64,000 nt of DNA from Rosellinia necatrix (lineage: Eukaryota; Ascomycota; Sordariomycetes; Xylariales; Xylariaceae), in NCBI GenBank assembly GCA_021209875.1, contig JAGYVD010000002.1, positions 3,968,001 through 4,032,000 of the forward strand, written 5' to 3'. The notes beneath the pieces were generated by a model. That model was given only the letters and a program-made list of their open reading frames with translations. It ran no database searches and had not been told where the DNA came from. A program made the translations under genes and the position numbers. Shown piece after piece: positions 11,513 through 23,708 of this stretch; the stretch's first letter is position 1; the number at the start of each line of letters is the position of its first letter.

Positions 11513-14500
11513 CTTGAGCGATTGTCGCGTAGTTGGGCTCGAGCGTGTCGACTGGGTGATGTTGCTGGCTGCGTATCAATCGACGACGACGACGACAACG
11601 ACGGTAACCTTGATTGGGCTGTGTTGGTGGACAATGACTGCGATCGACTGCTCCGGAATGTTGTGCTGGTTGTCTTGACCCTTCAGACTGATAGTTGAAA
11701 TCGCCTGGCTCCTCTGCTCGCACGCACGCACGCTCCCGTGGGATTTAAAGTGTGTCTTGTTGACTCGACTGGACGTAGCTGGTCATTTGAATGGCTATAC
11801 GGGTCATGGATTGCTGTGTAAAAAAGATGAGGTGGCCTAAGCCGTACGTTAGTCTCGATACGCGATGGTACCTGAGATGTTGCGATCGTCCTTGAAATAG
11901 GGCGATGCGGGTGGTTGAAGTCCTGGGTTGATGGTTGGATTGAAGAGGGGTTGTAGCCGATGGGAGATGGCAGATGGGGGAGAAATACAAAAAAGCTGGA
12001 AATAAAAAAGGAGGGGATGGGGGGGGAGGGATGAGGAGGGGACAAAAGAGGGAGGGAAATTGTGCTATGCTGTGCTGGACTGTACCGCTGGTGCTGGCTG
12101 GCAGGTCATTGTAGGTCGGGTGTGCACAAGGAGCGAGCCAGCGAGCAGACAGGCGGGCGGGACCAAGGAGGGGAACCGCTGTATCCTGCTTGGCCCCGTA
12201 GAGGGGTGGGCGAGTGGTGATAGTGTAGTGGTGGCATGCTGTCTGCACAGGCCTACAGCCGTACAGTGTAGGCCCCGGGGTAGATACTATAGCGCAGGTA
12301 CCTGGGTGCTGCTTGAAAGCAAGCGGGAGAGGGGTGGAACTTTGGTACCTGACTTGCTTTCTTCGCTCTCAGACAGATGGCTCGATGGCTCAAGACGAGA
12401 CCTCGGGAACTCCTAGTGGCTGGAGCCAGTGCTAGGGCCAGCACGACACGGTGTGGGTAGGATGCAACGGTACGTACCGGGTCTCCTCCTCGACCTCAAG
12501 AGCGCGACGCGAGACCAAAGAGTTTGGGGGGGAGGTCGGGGGGAGGTGAAGCTGGCAGCGCGAAGTGGGGTTATTAGTGTGGCTTCGGCAGCGCGTCTCG
12601 ATCGAGTGAGCGTGTTAGATCAGGAATCAGGTGGGGCAATGTACAATGTACGGGGGTTAGTGCTTTGTACCTCACTACCCTTCTGGCTAATTTATACTAG
12701 CGGTCATAGCTATATGGGTACTTCGCCAAAGTAGCGGTCATATTGTGCATATTGTCGTGTACCATTTAGTTTTGCTGTACTGTACACAACATGCCCAATT
12801 AGGCAACACCTTGTGCGAGATGCAAGAGCATGAACAGGTCGGAAATACGGTCCACGAAATAGCGGACCCTCGGCAGGCCTTGGCGGGACGACAAGGCCAC
12901 CGGGTTGGGATTCAGTGGGGTCGAACAGCTCGCTGGTGGATTCATGGCCCCTGGGTCAGGCACTACGTGTACCGGAAAGATGCCCTACGAAGGGGAAACC
13001 TGCCCCGTGGCCCCTCTCCAGCTGCTGTTGCCAGGCGGTCTGAGGCGTTCTATATCTGAATAGGCAAGGTAGCTACATATGCCAATAGGCCCGCCCTCAC
13101 CGCTATTAGTGAGGGACAAGCCGTATAGTGGTGCAATAGGGAGAGCCCAGAGGGAATGGAAGAGGTTCCTTCTCTAACATAATGACGGTGTGGTGTTATG
13201 CAAAGGAAAAAGTCGGACTGAAAGCTACTCGGAGTGATGAATGAGAAGTTAGGTAAGTCGGTGCTGAGCATTAGCTAGGAAAAAGTGGGATGAATACGGG
13301 AATGCCGTTGTGCAATCCCACTGGTTATGTACCTTAGGTATGTACATAGGTACCTAGGGTCACCTACTTACCCAATACTACTAAGAGTAGTAGTAGTAGT
13401 AGTAGCAGTAGTAGTAATGTAAGATATATGCGTCCGTACACATTTATACCAGAGATATACTGTGTTTATTTCATTACTTGAATACTCCAGCCACATGGAT
13501 TGGGTACTCTGGTGTTTTATCAATAAATTGGATGAGCAGCCATACCTACCTACGCATATACAGCCGGCGCGCATATGCTAACCTGCGACTCGTGACCACG
13601 ACCCTGCCTGCTCTAGGTAGTAGGTGACTGTGTGGCTGCCAGCTGTCCAAAAGCAACAAGCTCGATCCTGGGTAGTGTACACTACAGGGGGTAGACAAAA
13701 GCGGCGACGCTTGCCAAAATAGGTATAGGTTGACCTGCCACAAGCTCCTCATTGACCCTTATGTACATTCTGCGGCACGCCAGGTACGTGTGTAGCACCA
13801 CGCCCATCCGGAAGAAACATAGAAATTGAATGCGGGTGCAGATCGTCTTCCGAGGCTTCCAGTTGGCCGGTTGACGGAGTCTAGGGACCCACCCCTCTGT
13901 CTTCGGCTTGCACTAGTAGGTACATTAAGTGCAGTAGTACCATAGCACGCTGCACTTATGCATGTATATAAGTAGGTAGTTATCTTTGACAAGACTGCTA
14001 CAGAGCAAGTTTATGCTGCTAGCTAGTTACAGAAGCCTTTCATAGAATGCGACATTCTTAGATCCCAAGGCCAATCGTTTTGACGCCAGATATTTGCTGA
14101 CACCCCTGTGGTCAGTTGGTACATTTAATTGCATACCTGCCTGGTAGTGGTATTTACACCACTTCTACGCCGCCCATCACATCAGCCAGCGGTCTTATTT
14201 CTGGCCTAATTACTGTACGACCGAGCGTTATCCCTAACATGGGCTCTCGCTCTCCAGTCTTGTAACTGATTGTTCTCCTATGCGAGAGCAACAATTAACT
14301 ATATCAATCTACAACACAAGCACGACATTTGCGGGCTATGTGTAGAGTCGCAAAAGCATGGCATTGAAGGTAATTACGGGTGTGGGAGAAAAAAAATCAG
14401 CTTTGACTGTGCCGGGAATATGAAATTGAAGTAGGCTTCACTACCCCACGCTGTTTTGTTGGTGGAACTCAAGATAATTTCCCAGCATCGTCATATCATT

Positions 14501-17500
14501 CGTTTTTTTTTTTTTTTTGGATCCGAGAAGTTCGGGGCTTCTTTTACTGGCTTTTGTGCAAGGCCAGCATCATATTCATCCCTTGAGGACAACCCGAAGA
14601 AGAAAACAATTTTACCCGAGAAAAAAAGATTGGGTGCTTGCGTAACCTGTTCATAAACATAAAAGACCTAAGAATTTGCATCTTCTCAAATGGAGGGGTC
14701 GTCACGCCAACACTGAGCGCGGGGCATACACTACGGTAACATAAGCATCTACTTTAAGGCGTACCATAATCTTCAAACTGTAGGTTTTGTGCGGCTACAT
14801 ATAACCGAAAATGATCTTGAACGAGGATCTCGAAACGGAACTGGGATCGAGCGCCCCTTGCTTGTCTGGAAGGACAACCATACGATACCGTACTGTAAGG
14901 GTACAGTAGTGGGGTCCAACATCCAAACAGGGCCGTAACCATACCGTATACAAGATACCACATGGCCTCAGATTGCTGGCGTAAAAGGGGGCTGACAAGA
15001 GGCATCAGCTGTGTATATTTTCAACCTCTTCTTCCTACACTTTCTACGGCACAGGCCGCAGGGAACTGTCACTAACCATCCGTCACTGCATTTCTGAAGA
15101 GAAATTGGAAAGCAGATTCCCCCCCCCTTCCCAATAACTAACTGCTCTACAAGTACTGAACTGCCCATAAACTCTAATGTTTACTTGAGACCGCTAGTAA
15201 GTGAGAGGGCAAGTACCTGAGATTTGTCGCCCCACAAGCAGGCCTTGACTACACCATCTATGTACATACATAGTATACGATATCACACTCTGGAGGGGAT
15301 TTGAAATAATTTCCCAAAGCACAGGATTCAGATCCATCTGCCTTTCTAGAAGAACATTGGAAGTTTGAGGGAAGCAACACCCCGCTAGTGAAAGGCGCGT
15401 TAAGTGGTCGCATACTGCGTAGGCTCTCGTCCTTTGAGAATAGGTCACATGTATGTACATACATAAGTAGGCATGCATACATACTACCTCTCTCTTACTT
15501 ACTTACTTACTAACGTCAATTTTAAATGAGGATCCGAGGCCCGACGAATAACTCATTAGAATTTTTTTCGTTATGAAACTTGTCGGCTATACCGTACAGT
15601 GCTGGCCTAGCTGGTTACAAATGGGCTGAGCCACCAGGTCATGTTTATTTACATTGATGTGCCATTGCAGCTCGCGACAGGCATACTGTGCAATTGAACC
15701 TGTGCCTGACCAGCACAGATATGCTACCAGGCTTTTGTCAGCGGTCTTTAGTTTTACGTAGACATGCTCCGTACTTCCTGCTCTTTATAACTTACACAGC
15801 AAATGCCTCTAGTTGCCACCTGGGCAAGGCGAAAAGAAGGGCCGGCCTGGTTAGGCGCTACATAGTACCACGCCAGTGACTTCCAGTGCTGCACTACGGA
15901 CCGCACGTGTGCATGATAGCATATGTGGAGGAACCACCTCCGCATATTGAGGTACATACACTAGGTACTACGGTAGCAGTGTGTGTACTGTATGCACTAG
16001 GTAGGTAGGTACCAAGGTAGTGTGTAATTCATACTTCCTGAGGTCTTCACAAGTACATCAATCCGAAAGAGCGAAATCGACGTACTGTACGCTACACTGT
16101 CAGTAGCCACCTAGGTATGGTACCATAGCACAGAGGACCGACCCCTCCAGAGCAGAGCAAGTGTGCCTAATTAGGTACTATTGGTAAACTATCCGGACCT
16201 AGCCAGGTTACCTATAACGCGAAGCTGTGGCTGCTTTTGTGGCAATGGACTTCTTTCTTTTGTTCGCGACGTCCGCAAAGGGAAAAGGCAGTTCATCCCA
16301 ATGTTCCGCGAATGGGACGATCGCTGTGGCACTGTACGGAGTAGACTAATCCAGGTACGGTACGAAAGCCACACAGTACAGGCCGCCGCGACTGCGAGAG
16401 CAGGGGTTTGCATTCGGCATGGTCAAAAACCAAGAGCAAGGTGTTGGGGCACGCGGGGAGCTTCCGGGCGGGCTCCACGTGTACTAGAGCAGCTCACAGT
16501 CGTATCGAAAGCTGACCAAAACAGGAGGGGGCCCACCCTCAATCCCCCGTCATATCCACCATCACATCCACCATGCTGTCCGTGCAGCGCCGCCATCCCA
16601 CTAAAGCAAATTGCGAATGCTCTTGGGAGTCTCACCAGCCGACGTGACAACAACTCTCCCTAGCATCGAATCTATCACGACCTCGACGGAACAGAAGGGT
16701 CTGCGAAGGATCCAAAATTAATATCCCTGCAATTCCAATTGTTCGTTCACGCTCGGGGAAAGGGACGTTCCCTTAGTGATCGAGCAACCCGAGTGTCTGG
16801 TCGCTGGGACCAGACAGGCGCCGGACTGGGAGGAAGCCAGCCCTCCTGACGATCGGTCCGTTCCTGCGTGTGGCTGCACAATCTTGTTGCCACTGGACGA
16901 CGACATCCCGATGCCTGTCTGTCTCATACACTACACTACCACGGCTTCTTCACTTTGAGCTTAAATTGCAAATCGCAAGGCCACTGTCCTACAGGGCGCC
17001 TACAGGGTTCAAAATGACTTGCAGCGAACTCTTTTTTTATGCCTTTTCAACCGCCTAGGCTAGCTGGCCTCCGATCGCTCGCATCCGTCGACGGGCACGT
17101 TATTGTGTGTATGGGTGTATAACTATATGTATGTATGCATGTATAAATACTTACTCGTACAGTAACTCCCGTATGGACATAGCCAGTAGTGTATCTCGGT
17201 TCACCTGACTGGGCAGCATTAGACTGTACGGGTTCTCGTCCTGTCTGCCGGAGGATGTACATACATAGTCACTTGCTTACATACTTACATAGTTAGCAGA
17301 TAGCATCTAGTCCAACCACCGCGGAACATCTCGCCAAACAGATCCGGCACACCGCATGCTTGTGGTGGAGAACCACGCACTTGGTGGTGGCACTTGGTTG
17401 GTTCGTCCTGCTCGACGAGGTCGAGAGGTCTGAAGGAAGAGTCAGCCATCAGCGAACCTACCCTCAAATCAAGGTGGGCGCGCAACGGACCGTCGAGCAA

Positions 17501-18392
17501 ACCCTCCACCGCCACACCTCACCCAGGAGCTAATGTACGCGACGTGTGCCAGAACTACTCACGACTGCTGACCTGCGGCGGTCAGCAGGGGTTCTCGGGT
17601 TTGTCAGACAGGTTCCAAATTTGGCCAGGAGCCCGACTCCTCATCCGAATCATTCTTACGTGATAAGGTACTTCGTATCTAGTGGTTCGCGATAACCTAA
17701 TGTTTCGCCATACATACATGCCGCTTGAAATTTTTGCTTCTAGAGATCCAGCCCCCTCTCGTCAGGCAACCCATAAATAGTGGCGTCTGCCGAAGGAGCT
17801 TACCACACAGAGGCGGATAAGATATCGGCCGTGAGATCGTTTTTTAGCGTGCTATCATAGCTACTATTCCCCCATCATATTGTCAGATAGAACCCCAGGA
17901 ACTGCTATATTATATCAGTGATTTTACAACTCACATGCTCACATTAGTCTCATGGTCATCTTTCGCCTCACACTAATACATATGACTCGAGTCAAGTAAT
18001 TCACTATCCCATTCGAAATAATTATGGTTTTCTAAATAGGGCCTTACACCAAGACCTATTGAGGTTACGCCGCTTGATGTTGCGTTCACTGTTGCAACGG
18101 TCGCATTCCAGCCGCGAATCTATATACAAATACGCGGTTACAATAAGATGGAAGGTTTTGTTTGTGTAATTGATCAAAGATTACAGACCCCTTACAAATA
18201 AAAATAAAATAAAGGAAAAAAGAGACCGGTGGCTATTTTCAGTCTCTCTGAACTATGTTTTAGACCCATTAAGGCCCTTCCCTATTGTGTGTTCTATGGC
18301 TGATAGATACCCGACATGATCGCGAATGATAGCTTCAATATTTCAAGCCTACCATCACCCCATCCGCATTTGAACGGCCGGCCTCGCTTTCA
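11513..18392. other. Long gene-free spacer, 6.9 kb
   Basis: The first several hundred bases are probably the 5' leader and promoter of the C2H2 regulator; they are C/T-rich on the minus strand. The rest holds scattered TAGGTA/TACCTA motifs (13330-13370, 15995-16015), a short CTA/TAG trinucleotide repeat (13378-13413) and poly-T (14503-14518). Frames such as 16181-16663 are open by chance: no motif, no homologous pattern, no splice partners. Confidence 0.5.
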
Positions 18393-19410
18393 CTATATTT
18401 GGTATTTATTCTCACTATCAAGCGAGAACTCGGCAAAACGCGTGACGTAGACAAGCAACCACAGCGGTATGAATGGAAGTGCCACCGCGGTGATGAGAAC
18501 GTCTGATCTCGGCCCTTTGGCGGATACTCTACGTTTGAATAGAATCTTCATCCATAATAAAACGATAATAGTCGCCGCCCATGGAACAATTAGCCGCGGG
18601 TAGACCGGGTAACAATGCCTATATTTATAGATAGATAAAAACCAGTTAAGCAGGGCTAGCTGGATCACTAGAAGTTTAGCAAGGGGCTGTTTACCACACA
18701 TTTCATTGTTTAACGGCAGAAGCCAATTTCAAAGACCAAATCAACAATTAAAGGATAAGAAAACAACTGTGACAGGCCATGCCCCAGCCCGTAAAAGGTT
18801 CACCATCCAACACCGGACTATAGTGTCAAGCTGATAACCCTCGAGTAAGACAGGCGTCCAGGACGCCTCTTAGGTAATATTTCTAGCCGTGTTCTACACG
18901 ACGTGTCAGCCTAGTAAATCATATTAGGATTTTTGGTAGCGCAGTTGCACCGATAAGTAGTTCATGTTCAGTAATCTTATGCACTCGTGTTCCTGGAGTA
19001 CTGCCTCGAACGGGCCTGTACCAACTATGTTTTTTATGTCTATCAACTCATGGCTGGGGTGACTTTTGCTCCTTGCTGTCCTATTCTTCTTCTTAGGTTC
19101 TACCACCGGCTAATGCCAATTCGGGAGCCTGTGCCATGCTGGTAGCAACCAAAGCCCGAACACCGGAATTATCGCATGGATAGCCGCGTTTGTGATAGTG
19201 ACGACGAGACCGACCAATCTTGTCTGTGAGATTACGAAACCCCTCCAGGAGATGTACGCAGCATTGAACTGCTCGACCCTTAAGTTGGGCCGCTTCACCG
19301 TCACTGCATCGAAAGTGAGCGGTATCGCCACGAGCTGGTCTTCCACTAATTTCCTACAGGTGACAAACACAATCAAAAAGCTGATAGCCCTGCTGAGATA
19401 GCGCGTCTCT
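18393..19410 (-). pseudogene. Decayed multi-pass membrane protein gene, family unknown
   Basis: One minus-strand frame from about 19410 to 18393 reads as protein-like sequence interrupted by several stops (first at 19110-19112 and 18924-18926). The upstream part has VEQFNAAYISWRGFVISQTRLVGL followed by a hydrophobic segment. The next part has ECIRLLNMNYLSVQLRYQKS. The last part, 18701-18393, has three likely membrane spans: LLVIQLALLNWFLSIY, LIVPWAATIIVLLW and VLITAVALPFIPLWLLVYV. Retention of one frame over about 1 kb with point stops argues for recent decay rather than noise. The stretch 18702-18923 has most of the stops and may contain an intron. I do not recognise the family. It lies divergent to the HET relic, about 500 bp away. 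Confidence 0.4.
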
Positions 19411-19924
19411 AATGCAAACGGCCGTCAAGTGAAAGAATATAGTAAAATAAATCGCCCCCGTCCACTAGATGACAAGTAAGACAACTTCCAGGGAGACTGC
19501 TGTTATGATCTGGACCGAACCAACCCATCATCGTGGAGCACTGACACGAGCAGCTACTGCTGCTATCTTACTGCTGTAATCTTCTCTGTGATGTGATATC
19601 GTCCGTTACGTCTAGGGCTCATTATGAGAGGGTAACAACACTATCATGAGAATGAAGCATCAATGGAAGTTGAGGGGCCAGAGCCGACCGACATGTTTTG
19701 TGTGTTTGGCCTAGCCGCCAATATTCCCTGATTGGGGTTTGCAACCCCTGTTGTGGCCGGCGGCTACTGCGCCCCTTTTGACATGGCGAAACATCAAGAG
19801 GCGACCAATGTCTATACTTGGCCCATCGCATGGGATCCGTATCGTCAGGTGTGTTCGAGTATAATGGTAAGAACATATGCTACGATTGAGCATCCTCAAC
19901 CACCCGCTATCCCTAAATACGGTG

Positions 19925-22349
19925 ATGTTCACCATGTCACTATGTTCACATTGCCAAAATTTTGACATATATGCGTTTCGCCAGGGGGGTTATGAGTGTC
20001 AGGGCTACTCGTTGTGTGGTCTACCGCAGCCTAGCGAGACAGGTTGCTTATTCTGCAGCTTTCTTTTTTTTTTTACTCTCAGCTGAAAATGGGTAGAGGG
20101 CAAATCATATGTAGACAGCGATGCGTAGGAGAATAAAGAGACGGTTCCGGCACAATGGGAGATATTGGGGGACACTCTCGGGTTATTCATCAAATGGGTC
20201 TCTACGCAAATAAGGCCGCCATAGGTTCATTTATATGTTCGTAGGGTGAAGTATATAGAATCTTCTGACGAGCGCAGCGGCCAGCAACCTTTGAACATTA
20301 AGGCCATGGGCGCGTATGTCCCGCCACACGGGACAAGACAACACACGATAGGAGAACTGACCGCATTGCATGGTTTCGTCTACCTGCCAATCCAGGTATG
20401 AAGTTCCTATTCAGCTGCCATTGTTTATGTCTCTTCGGAACAACGGACTAACATAGATATAGGTACACCAGCATACACCTCAAGGGATATAACCGGCCGG
20501 TTACTCGCAAGTAACCACACAAGCATCCAGCTAGACGTTGACGCAATTCGTAGTTGGCACCACAGATGTAATCTTAATCATCCGAAATATAGGATCACGC
20601 TCCCGGGCAGCGAGACGCCCGACGTCGGGCCAAGTCCCGCTGCTATCACGTTATATCGAGACCGAATGAGAGAACGGAGAGATAAAGCAATGCGCCCCGT
20701 GTGAAACAAGGGGTTAGACGGGAAAATATATAGAGCATTGAGCCACCGCTGGTGCGCCGACACGGAGGCCGTGAGGACACTGAAGGTGAACCACAACTGC
20801 CGAACGGGGAGATGCACCACCCCACCGTATCAGTACTGCAAGACACATATAGCGACGACGCTATTCACAGATGCTTACGAGATATCGCTGTCAACCTGGG
20901 TGCGAACTACGTTTGGATTGACTCCTTGTGCATTATACAAGACAACGCTGACGATTGGAAGAGGGAATCCGCTAAGATGGCTGACTATTACCAGTATGCG
21001 TGGCTTACGGTCGCGGTAACGCGGACACGCAATAATGGGGGGGGGGGGGGGGGGCCTGTTCGGCGAGTTCGAGGAGAAAGACCTCGCGCGCGTGACGCGA
21101 CTCCTGGACCGGGATCGCGATGGTTTACAAAAGGGGTATTTCTACCTACAATGCACCGGAGGCAGTACGTATTCCGGTTTCCCCTCTATCTATCCCTGTT
21201 TTAGGAAAAAAAGGCATTCATTCCCTAAGGAATGGGTTGAGTCGGTGGTATTTCTAACCTCTGAAATTCTCTATACAGGAATGCCGTTGGCCAGAGCGAT
21301 CTGCTCCGAGGGGCTTGGTGTACCAGGAAAGGTTGCTGAGCCGGCGAATTTTGGCGTTCGCTGACTTTGGCCTATTCGTGCAGTGCGAGACGGGGAACCG
21401 CAAATCTCTCACCGGCGGTGATGTGAAATTCATCGGGGACGACGAGGATGGCGACGAATGGGACACCGCTGAGAAACCGGGTAAGTCGTCTAAGAGCTCC
21501 GGCGGTAGCCACTAAAGCCCCCCACCCCTTTTATATTATCTTCATATTTGCCTGGATAGGTGTTTATGGCTCAGTTCGGCGGGACCGCAAACTCACGAGA
21601 AAACGGCGACTGCTAACCATTTCTCCTCTCGACATGACGAGCCCCCCGTCGCTCAGGAACATCTCCGCAGGATGACGCGAGGTCGTCGAAGAGTATTCGC
21701 GCCTCGGGCTGACGAAACTCCCCCGAGGACTGCCTGGCCGCGCTCTCGGGAGTCGCGCGAGCGAGTATGGGCGGGCCGTCGCGGCGCGGCAGGACGGCGG
21801 GCAAGGGACGACGCGGCACCAGTACAGTACGCCTGCAGCTCCTCCTAGCCCCCGGAGACCCGTGGCCCTGCCGTGGCCCTGCCGTGGGCGTCGATGGGGT
21901 CGACGATCCGCGCCACGGCCGGCGACGGCCGACGTTACGGGCTTCGGCCGCGCGAGATGTGGCGGCCGGGCTCGCGACGCCCGGGACCGTCGCCGGGTGG
22001 GGGGTGTGGGTGGGCCTCGGCCGAACACCCCCGGATCTCCAGACCGACGCGGCAGCAAGCATGGGCGGCGAGGGACATCTCGTATTTCCCTCTCACCACG
22101 GCGTGTGGGCTAAGAAAAGAGTGCACAGAGGCTGGCTGACTCCTGGGGCAGGCTCAGCCCGCACCTCGCGGCTTGCGAAGGTCCTGTATCTGCGGCGCGT
22201 GCAGCGGCCCTCCCCCCCCCCGGGGGTTCGCACCTAAAAGGGGGGGAGGAGGCGAATGCTACGAGCGGGTTGGCGTCGGCAGACTCTTCGGCGACGAAGT
22301 GGATGTCAGACATGCGGTGACGGACAAGTCGAGGATGTGGTTGGTTTGA
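19925..22349 (+). pseudogene. Heterokaryon-incompatibility (HET) domain gene, inactivated
   Basis: HET-domain proteins trigger cell death or incompatibility after fusion of unlike fungal cells. Recognisable blocks run in the expected order. N-terminal Cys-rich start MSLCSHCQNFDIYAF with GCLFC (19934-20070). ESSDERSGQQPLNIKAMGAYVPP (20250-20320). ALSHRWCADTEAVRTLKVN (20735-20790). NYVWIDSLCIIQDNADDWKRE (20900-20970). LFGEFEEKDLARVTRL, then LVYQERLLSRRILAF, EVVEEYSRLGLTKLP, PEDCLAALSGVAR, LQLLLAPGDPWPC and YERVGVGRLFGDEVD, ending at a stop at 22347-22349. Damage: in-frame stops at 20084, 20126, 20222 and 20702, and frame changes near 20790, at the G18 run (21037-21054), near 21310 and at 21720-21724. 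A likely intron starts at 20396 (GTATGA, branch ACTAAC). It cannot make a full protein as written. Confidence 0.8.
21037..21054 (+). repeat. Run of 18 G inside the HET relic
   Basis: An uninterrupted G18 run directly after the HET block ending LTVAVTRTRNN. The protein-like frame changes across it, so either the true length differs or slippage at this run broke the gene. Confidence 0.95.
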
Positions 22350-22382
22350 TCTATCTAGGGGTCTCTTTTCCCTGTCCCCCCC

Positions 22383-22413
<31 letters not shown>

Positions 22414-23104
22414 GCGTATTTCTCCTCCTCTCCTCTCTTCCTCTCCTGTCCTCCTCTCCTCCTCTCCCCTCCCCATCTCCTCTCCCCCATCCCCTCGTCC
22501 CATGTCTCGGTGTCGGGGTCCGTACCTCGGGGGACGATACAAGCCGCGGGAAGGGGGCTTACGATGGCGCGTTGCGTGCATGTATTATTGAGATCTGACT
22601 CTTACTCGCATATCCTTGGCTCTGAAGGCCCTATAACACAACATCCGATTCCTGTCTGTCCTGTAACACGCCCGTATGTACGTGCTGGGTTTCGGAAACG
22701 GTGTGCAACGGCTGCTCTGGCCTCGCGGTCGATCATCGTCACCTCGGGCTCGCGTAAACCGCACTTTTGTGTAGCATCGCGCCGCAACTCCCGACGACGT
22801 GGCCCTGCGAGTCTCGGGCATGGGATAACGGTACCCATCTACGCTCCGCGGCCTGGGCCTCTCTGGTGGGCACACTTTACATTGCTACTGCCGCCATCCT
22901 ACATGGTCGCCGCAAAGTGCATGATAGTTCATGCCGTGTGCGTTTATCCCCCGCGTGGTTCGTGTTGGGGACCCGATATAGCATAAACTCGTGGCAGTCC
23001 GTCTGCATATGAACTACCAAGCAGCTGGGTATTCTGTCGTCATGCGTCGCATGCTATGTAGGTATGTATGTACTGTACTGTACTGTACTGTACACTACTG
23101 TATA

Positions 23105-23141
23105 TACATACATACATACATACATACATACATACATACAT
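23105..23141. repeat. ACAT tetranucleotide microsatellite
   Basis: About nine units of ACAT/CATA, preceded by GTACT repeats at 23068-23094. Confidence 0.9.
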
Positions 23142-23219
23142 CCATACATATGTAGGGGATTGTATGCGTCCTTGCCGGAGGACCACTCACGTACAGTACA
23201 GCACAGCACATACACCATA

Positions 23220-23221
<2 letters not shown>

Positions 23222-23276
<55 letters not shown>

Positions 23277-23280
23277 ATAC
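23222..23280. repeat. CA dinucleotide microsatellite
   Basis: More than twenty CA units, interrupted by a few CATA units at both ends. Open frames here are only Thr-His repeats. Confidence 0.95.
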
Positions 23281-23651
23281 ACGGTTAAGTGCTAACTACC
23301 TAGGTAGGTAACTAGGTATTGTACCTGGCTTTCTTGACTGCTGTTTCCTTGTAGGTCACTAGGTAGTAGCTTAGGTAGGGGTGATGTTTCGAGCCGAAGG
23401 AAAGTACCGTCCTTCTCGAAAACGGAAGGTCGACGAAGGAATATGAGCTCGCCTGTGCCGTAGGAAGAGGGTCCAGCGAGAATGACACCAACTGCAATTC
23501 CCGAAACGGAACCTACACTACTTGTACAAGTACGCTACAGGATGTCTCAACGACAGGGTCCGCTGTTTTTTTTTTCTCGGGGCATGGTATCGAATCCTGT
23601 AAGTATCTGTGTACTTGTACATAATTACTTCTTGTAGGTCTCTCGATCACC

Positions 23652-23708
23652 CGTCTTTTGGCTCGTGTCTTTTGGCTCGTGTCTTTTGGCTCGTGTCTTC
23701 TGGCTCGT
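23652..23708. repeat. 15-base tandem repeat, four copies
   Basis: The unit GTCTTTTGGCTCGTG is repeated four times head to tail, the last copy with one T-to-C change. No function is evident. Confidence 0.9.

Noticed and set aside
16181..16663. 160-codon plus frame
   Set aside because: Composition is unlike the supported genes and contains no known motif; GC-rich DNA gives such frames by chance.
21564..22058. Two overlapping minus-strand Arg/Pro-rich frames of about 150-165 codons
   Set aside because: They are antisense shadows of the GC-rich C-terminal part of the HET relic, which reads as family-like protein on the plus strand.
23222..23280. Short regular repeats that might suggest a CRISPR array
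   Set aside because: It is a plain CA microsatellite without spacers, in a eukaryotic sequence.
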